Shown here: positions 41,303 to 49,908 of the stretch, piece after piece | How positions within the stretch are numbered: the stretch's first letter is position 1 | Layout of the letters: each line of letters starts with the position of its first letter | Source of the DNA: Variovorax paradoxus | GTDB lineage: Bacteria; Pseudomonadota; Gammaproteobacteria; Burkholderiales; Burkholderiaceae_C | Reading direction: 5' to 3' | DNA length: 64,000 nt | Assembly (NCBI GenBank): GCA_016806145.1 | Contig: CP063167.1 | Coordinates: 616,501-680,500, forward strand | The notes under the pieces: generated by a model | Told to the model about the DNA's origin: nothing | Seen by the model: the letters and a program-made list of their open reading frames with translations, nothing else | The model's database searches: none | Position numbers and translations under genes: made by a program

Positions 41303-42814
41303 TCAATCCTCGACGAACGCCTCTTCACGCTTCGCCTTCACCGAAGGCAGCAGCACCACCACCAGCAGCAGCAGCGCCGCCGCGAGCAGCCCGGCCGACA
41401 GCGGCCGCGTGACGAACACGCTCCAGTCGCCGCGCGACAGCAGCAGCGCGCGGCGCAGGTTCTCTTCCATCATCGGCCCGAGGATGAAGCCCAGTAGGAG
41501 CGGCGCGGGCTCGCACCGGAGCTTGAGGAACAGGTAGCCCACGATGCCGAAGATCGCGACCATCCAAACGTCGAAGGTGTTGTTGTTCTCCGAGTACACG
41601 CCCACCGCGCAGAACAGCACGATCGAGGGGAACAGCCACTTGTAGGGAATGGTCAGCAGCTTGATCCAGATGCCGATCATCGGCAGGTTCAGCACGATCA
41701 GCATCAGGTTGCCGATCCACATCGAGGCGATCAGGCCCCAGAACAGCTCGGGGTTGCTGGTCATCACCTGCGGGCCCGGCTGGATGTTGTGGATCGTCAT
41801 CGCGCCCACCATCAGCGCCATCACGGCGTTGGGCGGGATGCCCAGCGTCAAGAGTGGAATGAAGGAGGTCTGCGCGCCGGCGTTGTTGGCCGACTCGGGG
41901 CCCGCCACGCCGCGGATGTTGCCCTTGCCGAACGGCACTTCGCCGTTCTTGAGCTTGATCTTCTTCTCGATGGTGTAGGCCGCGAAGGCCGACAGCAGCG
42001 CGCCGCCGCCGGGCAGGATGCCCAGGGCCGAACCGAGGGCCGTGCCGCGCAGCACCGCGGGCGTCATGCGGCGGAAGTCTTCCTTGGTGGGCCACAGGCC
42101 CTTGACCTTGGCGGTGAAGACCTCGCGCTCGTGCTCGGGCACCGCGAGGTTGGCGATGATCTCGCCGTAGCCGAACACGCCCATCGCGATGGCGATGAAG
42201 CCGATGCCGTCGGTGAGCTCGGGAATGTCGAAGCTGTAGCGCGCCACGCCCGAGTTCACGTCGGTGCCCACCAGCCCCAGCGCGAGGCCGAGCAGGATCA
42301 TGGTGATGGCCTTGAGCAGCGAGCCCGAGGCCAGCACCACGGCGCCGATCAGGCCCAGGATCATCAGCGAGAAGTATTCGGCCGGGCCGAACTTGAAGGC
42401 CAGCTCGGTCAGCGGCGGCGCGAAGGCGGCCAGGATCAGCGTGCCCACGCAGCCCGCGAAGAACGAGCCCAGGCCCGCCGCGGCAAGGGCCGGCCCGGCC
42501 CGCCCCTTGCGCGCCATCTGGTAGCCGTCGATCACCGTCACCACCGAGGATGACTCGCCTGGCAGGTTGACCAGGATGGCGGTGGTCGATCCACCGTACT
42601 GCGCGCCGTAGTAGATGCCGGCCAGCATGATGAGCGCCGACACCGGGGGCAGTGCGTAGGTCGCGGGCAGCAGCATCGCGATGGTCGCGACCGGGCCGAT
42701 GCCCGGCAGCACGCCGATCAGGGTGCCCAGCAGGCAGCCGACGAAGGCGTAGACCAGGTTCTGCGCCGTGAAGGCGACGCCGAAGCCGATCGAGAGATTG
42801 GTGATCAGGTCCAT
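41303..42814 (-). CDS. tctA: tripartite tricarboxylate transporter permease TctA
   Basis: The 503-residue inner-membrane protein is the large subunit of TTT carriers, driven by the ion gradient. GCLLGTLIGVLPGIGPVATIAML at the N-terminus and GLALGLVGTDVNSG are signature stretches; many hydrophobic helices follow. It lies 40 bases after tctB. No tctC is adjacent, so one or more of the Bug proteins elsewhere (5992, 49909, 56485) may serve it. Confidence 0.93.
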   Translation of the reverse strand: MDLITNLSIGFGVAFTAQNLVYAFVGCLLGTLIGVLPGIGPVATIAMLLPATYALPPVSALIMLAGIYYGAQYGGSTTAILVNLPGESSSVVTVIDGYQMARKGRAGPALAAAGLGSFFAGCVGTLILAAFAPPLTELAFKFGPAEYFSLMILGLIGAVVLASGSLLKAITMILLGLALGLVGTDVNSGVARYSFDIPELTDGIGFIAIAMGVFGYGEIIANLAVPEHEREVFTAKVKGLWPTKEDFRRMTPAVLRGTALGSALGILPGGGALLSAFAAYTIEKKIKLKNGEVPFGKGNIRGVAGPESANNAGAQTSFIPLLTLGIPPNAVMALMVGAMTIHNIQPGPQVMTSNPELFWGLIASMWIGNLMLIVLNLPMIGIWIKLLTIPYKWLFPSIVLFCAVGVYSENNNTFDVWMVAIFGIVGYLFLKLRCEPAPLLLGFILGPMMEENLRRALLLSRGDWSVFVTRPLSAGLLAAALLLLVVVLLPSVKAKREEAFVED

Positions 42815-42854
42815 GGTTCTCTTGTCTTGTCTTTTCGTTCTTCTTGTAGCGAGA

Positions 42855-43343
42855 TCAGCCGGCGATGAAGGTCGGCCAGACCTGGAACTGCAGCTTGAGC
42901 GCGACCACGAAGGCCAGGTAGCTGCCGAGCGCGAGCACGGTGGCGAGCACCGTCACGCCCTTCCAGCCGAAGTTGTCGCCCGCGAGGCTGGCGATGAAGG
43001 TCAGCGCATAGATCGCGACGATCAGCCCCATCGACGGCAGGCCGATGCTCGGCAAGCCGCCGAGCAGCACGCCGAAGGTGAGATTCGCGCCGATGATGAA
43101 CACCAGCGGCTTCCACGCGATGCGCCCCACGGGCTCGCCATCGTCGGTCTCGACCGACAGCGCCTTGAGCGTGATCAGCACGCCCATGAGCGCGATGAGG
43201 ATGCCCACGATCAGGGGAAAGTAGCCCGGGCCCATGCGGGCGCCGGTACCGACGTTGTAGGTCGTGGCGCCCCATGCGAAGGCCACGCCGAAGGCGCTGA
43301 AGAGCACGCCCGAGCAGAAGTCTCTCTGACTCTTGATTCTCAC
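42855..43343 (-). CDS. tctB: tripartite tricarboxylate transporter small subunit TctB
   Basis: This 162-residue protein has four hydrophobic helices, with the family features GVLFSAFGVAFAWGA, GPGYFPLIVGILIALMG and the C-terminal LKLQFQVWP. The GTG at 43343 is chosen because AGGAG lies 9 bases upstream; the longer frame adds non-conserved residues. With TctA it forms the membrane part of a TTT importer. The two-component genes upstream probably control it. Confidence 0.87.
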   Translation of the reverse strand: MRIKSQRDFCSGVLFSAFGVAFAWGATTYNVGTGARMGPGYFPLIVGILIALMGVLITLKALSVETDDGEPVGRIAWKPLVFIIGANLTFGVLLGGLPSIGLPSMGLIVAIYALTFIASLAGDNFGWKGVTVLATVLALGSYLAFVVALKLQFQVWPTFIAG

Positions 43344-43456
43344 CGTTGATGTCTCCTGGGAATTGCCTGGGACCGCGGCGCGGCCCATGCGGCTGGCACG
43401 TGAAAGTGCGAGCCGCCGATCCTAGGAATTCGCGCGCGTGCTGTGCGTGAACACAA

Positions 43457-43474
43457 CATTGCCGTTCGGCAATG
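43457..43474. promoter_or_regulatory. CATTGCCG inverted repeat between the kinase and tctB genes
   Basis: CATTGCCG-TT-CGGCAATG is a perfect 8-base stem. It lies 10 bases past the kinase stop and 114 bases before tctB. It may be a terminator stem or a regulator-binding site of the tct promoter; no T-run follows. Confidence 0.4.
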
Positions 43475-43483
43475 CGGCGCGCC

Positions 43484-44851
43484 TCAGTCCTCGCCGGGCA
43501 GGTCGATGCGCGCGCGCAGCCCGGGCGCGGCGTCCTCAAACGCGAGCTGCCCGCCGTGCAGCGCGATCACCGCGCGCACGCTGGCCAGGCCCAGGCCATG
43601 GCCCGGCGTGCTGCGGTCGAGCCGGTGGAAGCGCACGCCGATGCGTTCGCGCTCGGCGGCCGGTATGCCCGGGCCGTCGTCCTGCACGAAGAGCTGCGCG
43701 CGGCCGTTCACGGTGCGCGTGCCGATGCGCACCACCGCGCCGGCGCCGCAGTACTTGAGCGCGTTGTCGACCAGGTTGGCGACCGCGCCCGCGAGCAGGT
43801 CGCGGTCGCCGAGCGCCGTGGCCGCCTCGCACGGTTCGCGCCGCAGCGCGATGCCCTGCACCTCGGCCACGGCCTCGTAGAGTTCGGCCACGTCATTCGC
43901 GATCACGTCGAGCGCCACCGGCGCGAACTGCTGGCGCCGCGCGCCCGCCTCCACCTCGGCGATCTGCAGCAGCTTCTCGAACACCACCGCGAGTTCCTCG
44001 AGCTCGCGGATCGCGGCCGCCACGGCGCCGCGCTGCGCATCGTCGGCCGGCAGGCCCAGTTCCACCGCGCGCAGCCGCACCAACACGCGCGTGAGCGGCG
44101 TGCGCAGGTTGTGGGCGATGGTGTTGGAGACATGGCGCACGCCGTCCATCAGCGACTCGATGCGGTCGAGCATGGCGTTGATGTCGTGCTCGAGCAGCGC
44201 GAACTCGTCCTCCTCGCCCGAGGGCGCGACGCGCTCCTGCAGCTCGCCGGCCGCGATGCGCGCGGCCGTGCGCCGCACCGCGCCCACGCTGCGCTCGAGC
44301 TCCTGCCGGAACACGAAGGTGCCGCCGATCAGCAGCAGCACCGCGACGATGCCGGCCGCCGCGCTCGCGCTCGCCACCAGCGACTCGATCGACTCCTGGT
44401 CGCGCAGGTCGTGCCCCACCACCAGCGTGGCGCCGTCGGGCAGCGGCCGCATCACGAGGTAGGCGATGGCGCCCTGGCCGCCGCGCAGCACGCGCCGGTG
44501 CACGCCGTCGCCCGCGTCGGGCGAACTCGAGGGCATCTGGTCGAGGTTGCCCGCGAGCTTGCGGCCCTCGCGGTCCACCAGCAGGTAGACCTCGTTGTCG
44601 GAATGGCGGTCGTCGGCCAGCAGGTGGGTGATCTCGCCCGCCACGCCCTCGGCGCCGCGCGCCTCGTGGCGCACCACCAGCTGCTGCACGTTGGCTGCCA
44701 CCTGGCGCACCATGCGCTGCTGCAGCACGCCCACGGTCTGCATGTAGACGATCGCCAGCGAAGCCAGCATGGTGATCGCCACCAGCAGCCCGTAGTAGAA
44801 GGCCAGCCGGAAGCCGACCGAGCGCCAGAGCTGGCGCAGCGCCGGGATCAT
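43484..44851 (-). CDS. sensor histidine kinase (TctE-like)
   Basis: The 455-residue kinase has a first membrane helix at ~12-35 (FRLAFYYGLLVAITMLASLAIV), a periplasmic sensor of ~130 residues, a second helix near 175-195 and a HAMP region. The phosphoacceptor box is IAHNLRTPLTR (Asn in place of the more common Asp/Glu after His). The ATP-binding boxes VDNALKYC, DDGPGIP and HGLGLA are complete. It overlaps the regulator gene by four bases. TctD/TctE pairs elsewhere control tricarboxylate uptake, and tctBA lies just downstream. Confidence 0.9.
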   Translation of the reverse strand: MIPALRQLWRSVGFRLAFYYGLLVAITMLASLAIVYMQTVGVLQQRMVRQVAANVQQLVVRHEARGAEGVAGEITHLLADDRHSDNEVYLLVDREGRKLAGNLDQMPSSSPDAGDGVHRRVLRGGQGAIAYLVMRPLPDGATLVVGHDLRDQESIESLVASASAAAGIVAVLLLIGGTFVFRQELERSVGAVRRTAARIAAGELQERVAPSGEEDEFALLEHDINAMLDRIESLMDGVRHVSNTIAHNLRTPLTRVLVRLRAVELGLPADDAQRGAVAAAIRELEELAVVFEKLLQIAEVEAGARRQQFAPVALDVIANDVAELYEAVAEVQGIALRREPCEAATALGDRDLLAGAVANLVDNALKYCGAGAVVRIGTRTVNGRAQLFVQDDGPGIPAAERERIGVRFHRLDRSTPGHGLGLASVRAVIALHGGQLAFEDAAPGLRARIDLPGED

Positions 44852-45591
44852 CGGCGCGCGGGCGCGGCGGCCGGCGCGGCTTCGGGGTCGGGCTCGGGCG
44901 GCGCCAGCCGGTAGCCCGCGCCGCGCACCGTCTGGATCAAGGTCGGCGCGCCGCCCGCGTCGAGCTTGCCGCGCAGCCGGCTCACCTGCACGTCGATGAC
45001 GTTGGTCTGCGGATCGAACTGGTAGTCCCACACGGCCTCGAGCAGCATGGTGCGCGTGACCACCTGGCCCGGATGCATCATCAGGTAGGCCAGCAGGCGG
45101 AACTCGCGCGGCTGCAGCGCGATGGGGCGGCCCGCGCGCCTCACCTGCCTGCTCGCGAGGTCGATCGACAGGTCGGCGACTTCGAGCGTGCGGATCTCGG
45201 GCCCGGTGCGCGAGCGCCGCACCAGCGCCTCGGCGCGCGCGGCCAGCTCCGAGAACGCGAAGGGCTTGGCCAGGTAGTCGTCGCCGCCGGCCTTGAGGCC
45301 GCGCACGCGCTCGTCAAGCGCGCTCAACGCGCTGAGCACCAGCACCGGCGTCTTCTTGCCGAGCGCGCGCAGGGTCGCGAGGATCGACAGGCCGTCGACC
45401 TCGTTCGGCAGCATGCGGTCGAGGATCACGAGGTCCCAGGCTTCGCTGGTGGCGCGCGCCAGCGCATCGGTGCCGTCGCGGCTGATCACCGCCACGTGGC
45501 CGAGCGCGCGAAAGCCTTCGGCGATGTAGCGGGCGTTGTCGGCGTCGTCCTCGACGATGAGGCAACGCCACAGGGGAGTGGGATGGATCAC
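44848..45591 (-). CDS. OmpR-type response regulator (TctD-like)
   Basis: The 247-residue regulator has a receiver domain (IVEDDADNARY; phospho-Asp in DLVILDRMLP; KPF lysine) and a C-terminal OmpR/PhoB winged helix (LQPREFRLLAYLM, IDVQVSRLRGKLDAGG). The start is a GTG at 45591 (VIHPTPLWRCLIVEDD), since no ATG fits; it is therefore less certain. It forms a two-component system with the kinase and probably regulates tctBA. Confidence 0.9.
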   Translation of the reverse strand: MIHPTPLWRCLIVEDDADNARYIAEGFRALGHVAVISRDGTDALARATSEAWDLVILDRMLPNEVDGLSILATLRALGKKTPVLVLSALSALDERVRGLKAGGDDYLAKPFAFSELAARAEALVRRSRTGPEIRTLEVADLSIDLASRQVRRAGRPIALQPREFRLLAYLMMHPGQVVTRTMLLEAVWDYQFDPQTNVIDVQVSRLRGKLDAGGAPTLIQTVRGAGYRLAPPEPDPEAAPAAAPARR

Positions 45592-45629
45592 GCCTGCGAT
45601 TGTGCCGCCCGCTGCCGCCCGCGCCGGCG

Positions 45630-46829
45630 CTACAGGCCCGCGTCGGCGCGCGCAACGCGCACCACGCGGCCCTGCACCCCGTCCACCAGCAGGTACAGCC
45701 CGCCATCGGGCCCCTGGCGGATGTCGCGGATGCGCTCGCCGAGCTCGGCGAACAGCGACTCGCGCCGCACCACGCGCGGCGCGGCGTCCTCGCCCGCGAG
45801 CTCGATGCGCCACACGGCCTTGCCGGCCAGTGCGCCCACGAGCACGCTGCCCTTCCACTCGGGAAACTGGTCGCCGGTGTAGAGGATCAGGTTGCTCGGC
45901 GCGATCGCCGGCAGGCCCCAATGCACCAGCGGCGGCGCGAGGCCGGCCCTGGCGGTGCCCTCGCCGATAGTCGCGCAGGTGTTGTATTCGCAGCCGAATG
46001 TGACGAGGGGCCAGCCGTAGTTGCGACCCTTGCGCACCACGTTGATCTCGTCGCCGCCCTGCGGCCCGTGCTCCGCCACACACAGCTGGCCCGTGCGCGG
46101 ATGCACGAAGGCGCCCTGCGGATTGCGATGGCCGAGGCTCCAGATCTCGGGCCGCGCGCCCGCGCGCTGCGCGAAGGGGTTGTCGGCCGGAATGCCGCCA
46201 TCGGTGCGGATGCGCACCGTCTTGCCCTGGTAGTAGCCCAGCGACTGCGCGCGCATGCGGTCCTCGGGCGCATAGCGGTCGCCGAGCGTGAGGAACAGGT
46301 GGCCGTCCCCCGAGACCGCGAGCCGCCCGCCGAGGTTCTCGCCGACCGCGATCTTCGGCGTCTGGCGGAACAGCACCTTGAGCTGCTCGACGCGCGCGCC
46401 GTCGTCGCTGAGCCGTGCCCGCGCGACCGCGATGCCGTTGCGCCCGGCACGGCTGCGGCGGCGATCGGCCTCGGTGTAGCTCAGGTAGATGAAGCGGTTG
46501 GCCTCGAAGCCCGGATCGATCGTGACGTCGAGCAGCCCGCCATGGCTGCGCCGGTCGACGGCCGGCAGCCCGCGCACCGGCGCCGAGACCTTGTCGCCCT
46601 GCGCATCCACGATGCGCAGGCGGCCCGCGCGCTCGGTCACCAGCAGGCGGCCGTCGGGCATGAACTCCATGCCCCAGGGCAGTTCGAGCCCGGCCGCATA
46701 GGTGCGGGTCTGGAAGGCGGTGGGCGCGGGCCCGCGCGCCGCATCGGCGGCATGCCCGAGCAACAGGCCCGCGCACAGCAGACCGGCCCGCAAGCAGGTC
46801 GACAGGGAGGGGCGGGGTGCGGTGTTCAT
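45630..46829 (-). CDS. PQQ-dependent soluble aldose sugar dehydrogenase
   Basis: The 399-residue periplasmic protein has a signal peptide ending HAADA near residue 30. The six-bladed beta-propeller of the Asd/YliI (GSDH) type is indicated by AAGLELPWGMEFMPDG, RRSHGGLLDVTIDPGF (with the catalytic-type His), GHRNPQGAFVHPRTGQL and LVTFGCEYNTC. Such enzymes oxidise aldoses to lactones with PQQ and Ca2+ and feed electrons to the respiratory chain. It lies 38 bases before the response regulator gene and may be co-transcribed. PQQ synthesis genes are not in the window. Confidence 0.88.
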   Translation of the reverse strand: MNTAPRPSLSTCLRAGLLCAGLLLGHAADAARGPAPTAFQTRTYAAGLELPWGMEFMPDGRLLVTERAGRLRIVDAQGDKVSAPVRGLPAVDRRSHGGLLDVTIDPGFEANRFIYLSYTEADRRRSRAGRNGIAVARARLSDDGARVEQLKVLFRQTPKIAVGENLGGRLAVSGDGHLFLTLGDRYAPEDRMRAQSLGYYQGKTVRIRTDGGIPADNPFAQRAGARPEIWSLGHRNPQGAFVHPRTGQLCVAEHGPQGGDEINVVRKGRNYGWPLVTFGCEYNTCATIGEGTARAGLAPPLVHWGLPAIAPSNLILYTGDQFPEWKGSVLVGALAGKAVWRIELAGEDAAPRVVRRESLFAELGERIRDIRQGPDGGLYLLVDGVQGRVVRVARADAGL

Positions 46830-46941
46830 GTCGAGCGGAACGGCGGCCCCATGACAGGGCCGCCATCGTTTCGAATCATAGAAACGAACGGGCGCGCGCG
46901 AACGCCGCGAACATTACCGTTTGTCCATGTTCGGCCGCTCG

Positions 46942-47829
46942 CTACTCGGTCGCGATCAATTTGTTGCACATCTCCACGAGCCGCGCTGCCGCTGGCGAGA
47001 GCGAATGGCCGCGGATCGTCACGATGGCGATGGTGCGGCTGAGCGCCGGCCCGATGATGCGCACCACCTTGAGCGGCGTGCGCCGCGGCAGCGCCACGCG
47101 CGGCAGCAACGCGATGCCCAGTCCCGCCTCGGCCATCGCGACCAGCGTCGTGACCTGCATGAACTCGTAGTTGCTCTCGTGCGAAAGGCCGTTGGCCTTG
47201 AGCGCGTTGTCGACATGGTCGCGAAAGGCGGTCGAGCTCGACAGCTTGAGCAGCGGCAGCTTCGACAGTTCGCGCAGCGAGATGCTCGCGCGGCCGTTGT
47301 CCTGGTAGCCGCGCGGCAGCATCGCGCAGTAGTCGTCGACGAAGATCGGCGCGAACTCGAGCTCGCCCTTCTTCTCGGGCACCGGCCCGATCGCGAAGTC
47401 GACCTCGCGCCGGCGCACCGCCTCCAGCAGGTCCTGGTTGGCGAGCTCGCGCACGTGCACGCTGATGCCCGGGTACTTCTTCGCAAAGGCCGTGAGGATC
47501 GCCGGCAGCCGCGTGCTCGCGATGGTCGGCACGCAGGCGAAGGACAGGTGGCCCTGCTGCACGTCGGCCGCGTGCTGGATGTGCGAGAGCCCGACCTCGA
47601 GCTCGGCCAGTGCCTTGCGCGCGCTGATCAGCAGCTGCTCGCCCTCTTGCGTCAGCGTCACCTTGCGCGTGGTGCGCTGGAACAGCGCCACGCCGAGCTG
47701 CTCCTCGAGCTGCTTGACCTGCATGCTGACCGCGGGCAGCGAACGGTTGGTCTCCTCGGCCGCCTTGCGGAAGCTCTCGTTCTGCGCCACCGAGAGGAAG
47801 GTGCCGATCAGCTTGAAGTTGATGTTCAT
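46942..47829 (-). CDS. LysR-family transcriptional regulator
   Basis: The 295-residue protein starts MNINFKLIGTFLSVAQ, the LysR helix-turn-helix (SFRKAAEETNRSLPAVSMQVKQ, in two adjoining helices), followed by LFQRTTRKVTLTQEG and the sensor domain. ATG 47829 has AGGA 9 bases upstream; an in-frame ATG at 47847 is less likely. It is divergent from the monooxygenase operon with a 130-base AT-richer spacer, so it is the likely activator of that operon. The inducer is unknown. Confidence 0.9.
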   Translation of the reverse strand: MNINFKLIGTFLSVAQNESFRKAAEETNRSLPAVSMQVKQLEEQLGVALFQRTTRKVTLTQEGEQLLISARKALAELEVGLSHIQHAADVQQGHLSFACVPTIASTRLPAILTAFAKKYPGISVHVRELANQDLLEAVRRREVDFAIGPVPEKKGELEFAPIFVDDYCAMLPRGYQDNGRASISLRELSKLPLLKLSSSTAFRDHVDNALKANGLSHESNYEFMQVTTLVAMAEAGLGIALLPRVALPRRTPLKVVRIIGPALSRTIAIVTIRGHSLSPAAARLVEMCNKLIATE

Positions 47830-47959
47830 GGGGCGATCCTGCGTCATTCCAAAAGTCTGAACAATGCCTAAGATTATTTGAGTTGTTGCCACGCGAGGTC
47901 AAACCTAGCATTCGAGCCATCCCAATGACTCCGACGAGTCGCGAGAGAGGCAAGATCCG

Positions 47960-49324
47960 ATGACCGCACCCCAGATGACGCTCGTGGCCTTCCTGCAGGC
48001 GCAGAACTGCTCGAACCTGGTCGCCTCGTGGCGCCACCCCGACACCGAACTCGGCTATGGCACGCCGGCCTATTACCAGAACATCGCCCGCACGCTGGAG
48101 CGCGGCAAGTTCCAGATGGCCTTCTTCGACGACCGGCTCGCGATGCCCGACCGCTATGGCGACGACCACCGCGACACGGTCGAGCACGGCGTGCGCGCGG
48201 TCAAGCTCGACCCGATCTCGGTGGTCACGGTCATGGGCCTGGCCACCGAGCGCCTGGGCCTGGGCGCCACCTACTCCACCACCTACTACGAGCCCTTCCA
48301 CGTGGCGCGCGTGTTCGCCACGCTCGACCTGCTGACGCAGGGCCGCGTGGCCTGGAACGTGGTGACCTCGCTCAACAACTCGGAGGCCGCGAACTTCGGC
48401 GCGCAGGAGCACCTCGCGCACGACCTGCGCTACGAACGCGCCGACGAGTTCCTGGAAGTGGTGCTCGGCCATTGGAACACCTGGCAGGAAGGCGCCGTGC
48501 TGCACGACAAGGCGAACGGCCGCTTCGCCGACGCATCCAGGGTGCGCCGCCTCGACCACAGCGGCAAGTGGTTCAAGTCGCGCGGCCCCTTCACCGTGCC
48601 GCGCTCGGCGCAGGGCCATCCGGTGCTGATCCAGGCCGGCCAGAGCGGGCGCGGCAGCGAGTTCGCGGCGCGCTGGGGCGAGCTGGTGTTCGTGATCTAT
48701 CCCAACATCGACGTGGCGCGCAGGTCGTATGCCGACTTCAAGCGCAAGGTCGCGGCGCACGGCCGCGATCCGGCGCAGGTCAAGGTGGCGCCCGCGGTCT
48801 ACGTGGTCGCGGCCGAGAGCCGCGCCGAGGCCGAGGACAAGAAGGCCGCGATCGATGCGCTCGTGAAACCGGTCGACGGCCTCGCGCTGCTGTCCGAAGT
48901 GCTGAACTTCGACTTCGCGACCAAGCGGCCCGACGAGCCCTTCACCGACGAGGAGCTGGGCTCGATCACCGGGCTGCGCGCGATCCTCGACCGCGTGATC
49001 GCGCAGAGCGGCCTGGCACGGCCGACGCTCGCGGACTTCCTGCGCTTCAGCGGCCGCGGCACCACCGACGAGCTCGCCACCTTCGTCGGCAGCAAGACCG
49101 ACGTCGCCGACCAGATGGAGCAGTGGTTCCGCACCGGCGCCTGCGATGGCTTCGTGCTCGCGGCCACCAGCATGCCCGGCAGCTACGAGGACTTCGTGCG
49201 GCTGGTGGTGCCCGAACTGCAGCGCCGCGGCGTCTTCCATCACGACTACGAGGGCCCGACCCTGCGCGACAACCTCGGCCTGGCGCGCCCGGCTGCGGGC
49301 GACTGGAAACATCTCTACCGCTGA
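47960..49324 (+). CDS. LLM-class FMNH2-dependent monooxygenase (NtaA/SnaA/DszA family)
   Basis: This 454-residue TIM-barrel protein uses reduced flavin and O2. RGKFQMAFFDDRLAMPDRYG, ATYSTTYYEPFHVARVFATLD and GRVAWNVVTSLNNSEAANFG (each shown in part: FFDDRLAMPD, STTYYEPFHVAR, VAWNVVTSLN) are typical of the NtaA/SoxA/DszA group. Members oxidise nitrilotriacetate, EDTA, sulfones or similar compounds. The flavin reductase gene follows 15 bases downstream and can supply FMNH2. The substrate is not clear; the downstream CoA transferase and lyases suggest a branched organic acid after the oxygenation. Confidence 0.9.
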   Translation: MTAPQMTLVAFLQAQNCSNLVASWRHPDTELGYGTPAYYQNIARTLERGKFQMAFFDDRLAMPDRYGDDHRDTVEHGVRAVKLDPISVVTVMGLATERLGLGATYSTTYYEPFHVARVFATLDLLTQGRVAWNVVTSLNNSEAANFGAQEHLAHDLRYERADEFLEVVLGHWNTWQEGAVLHDKANGRFADASRVRRLDHSGKWFKSRGPFTVPRSAQGHPVLIQAGQSGRGSEFAARWGELVFVIYPNIDVARRSYADFKRKVAAHGRDPAQVKVAPAVYVVAAESRAEAEDKKAAIDALVKPVDGLALLSEVLNFDFATKRPDEPFTDEELGSITGLRAILDRVIAQSGLARPTLADFLRFSGRGTTDELATFVGSKTDVADQMEQWFRTGACDGFVLAATSMPGSYEDFVRLVVPELQRRGVFHHDYEGPTLRDNLGLARPAAGDWKHLYR

Positions 49325-49339
49325 CACGAGGAGCACCCC

Positions 49340-49846
49340 ATGGAAGCCAGCGCCTACAAGCAACTCATGAAGCATCACGCGGGTGCGCCGGTGGTCATCG
49401 CCACCGGCCGGCCCGGCGAGCGCACCGGGCTCACCGCCACGGCCTTCTGCTCGCTGTCGGATTCGCCGCCCACCGTGCTGATCTGCGTCAACCGCGGCGC
49501 GAGCGCGCACCCGGTGATCGAACGCACGCGCGCCTTCTCGGTGAACCTGCTGCGCGACGGCCAGGCCGACATCGCCGCGCGCTTCGCGGGCATGACCGGC
49601 CTGAAGGGCGAGCAGCGCTTCGAGGGCGGCGACTGGACCGTGCAGCAGACCGGCGCGCCGGTGATGGCCGATGCGCTCGCGAGCCTCGACTGCGAGCTGC
49701 TGCAGGCGCACGACCACGGCACGCACTCGGTCTTCATCGGCCTGGTGCGCGAGGTGCACAGCGATGGCGGCGCCGATCCGCTGATCTATTTCCGCGGCAG
49801 CTTCAGCGCGCTGCGCGAGCGCGCGCCGGCGGCCTGCGCGGCCTGA
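49340..49846 (+). CDS. flavin reductase
   Basis: The 168-residue protein is a flavin reductase-like (FMN-binding split barrel) enzyme. VVIATGRPGERTGLTATAFCSLSDSPPTVLICVN is the family opening (seen here as the ERTGLTATAFCSLS and PTVLICVNRG blocks), with AFSVNLLRDGQ and FIGLVREVH behind it. It reduces FMN with NAD(P)H for the LLM monooxygenase just upstream. Its last codons are Ala-rich and unremarkable. Confidence 0.9.
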   Translation: MEASAYKQLMKHHAGAPVVIATGRPGERTGLTATAFCSLSDSPPTVLICVNRGASAHPVIERTRAFSVNLLRDGQADIAARFAGMTGLKGEQRFEGGDWTVQQTGAPVMADALASLDCELLQAHDHGTHSVFIGLVREVHSDGGADPLIYFRGSFSALRERAPAACAA

Positions 49847-49908
49847 ATGCGCCCGGCAACCCGCCGGGAATCCGACGACGAGCGACGACAAAAAAACAGG
49901 AGACAGCC

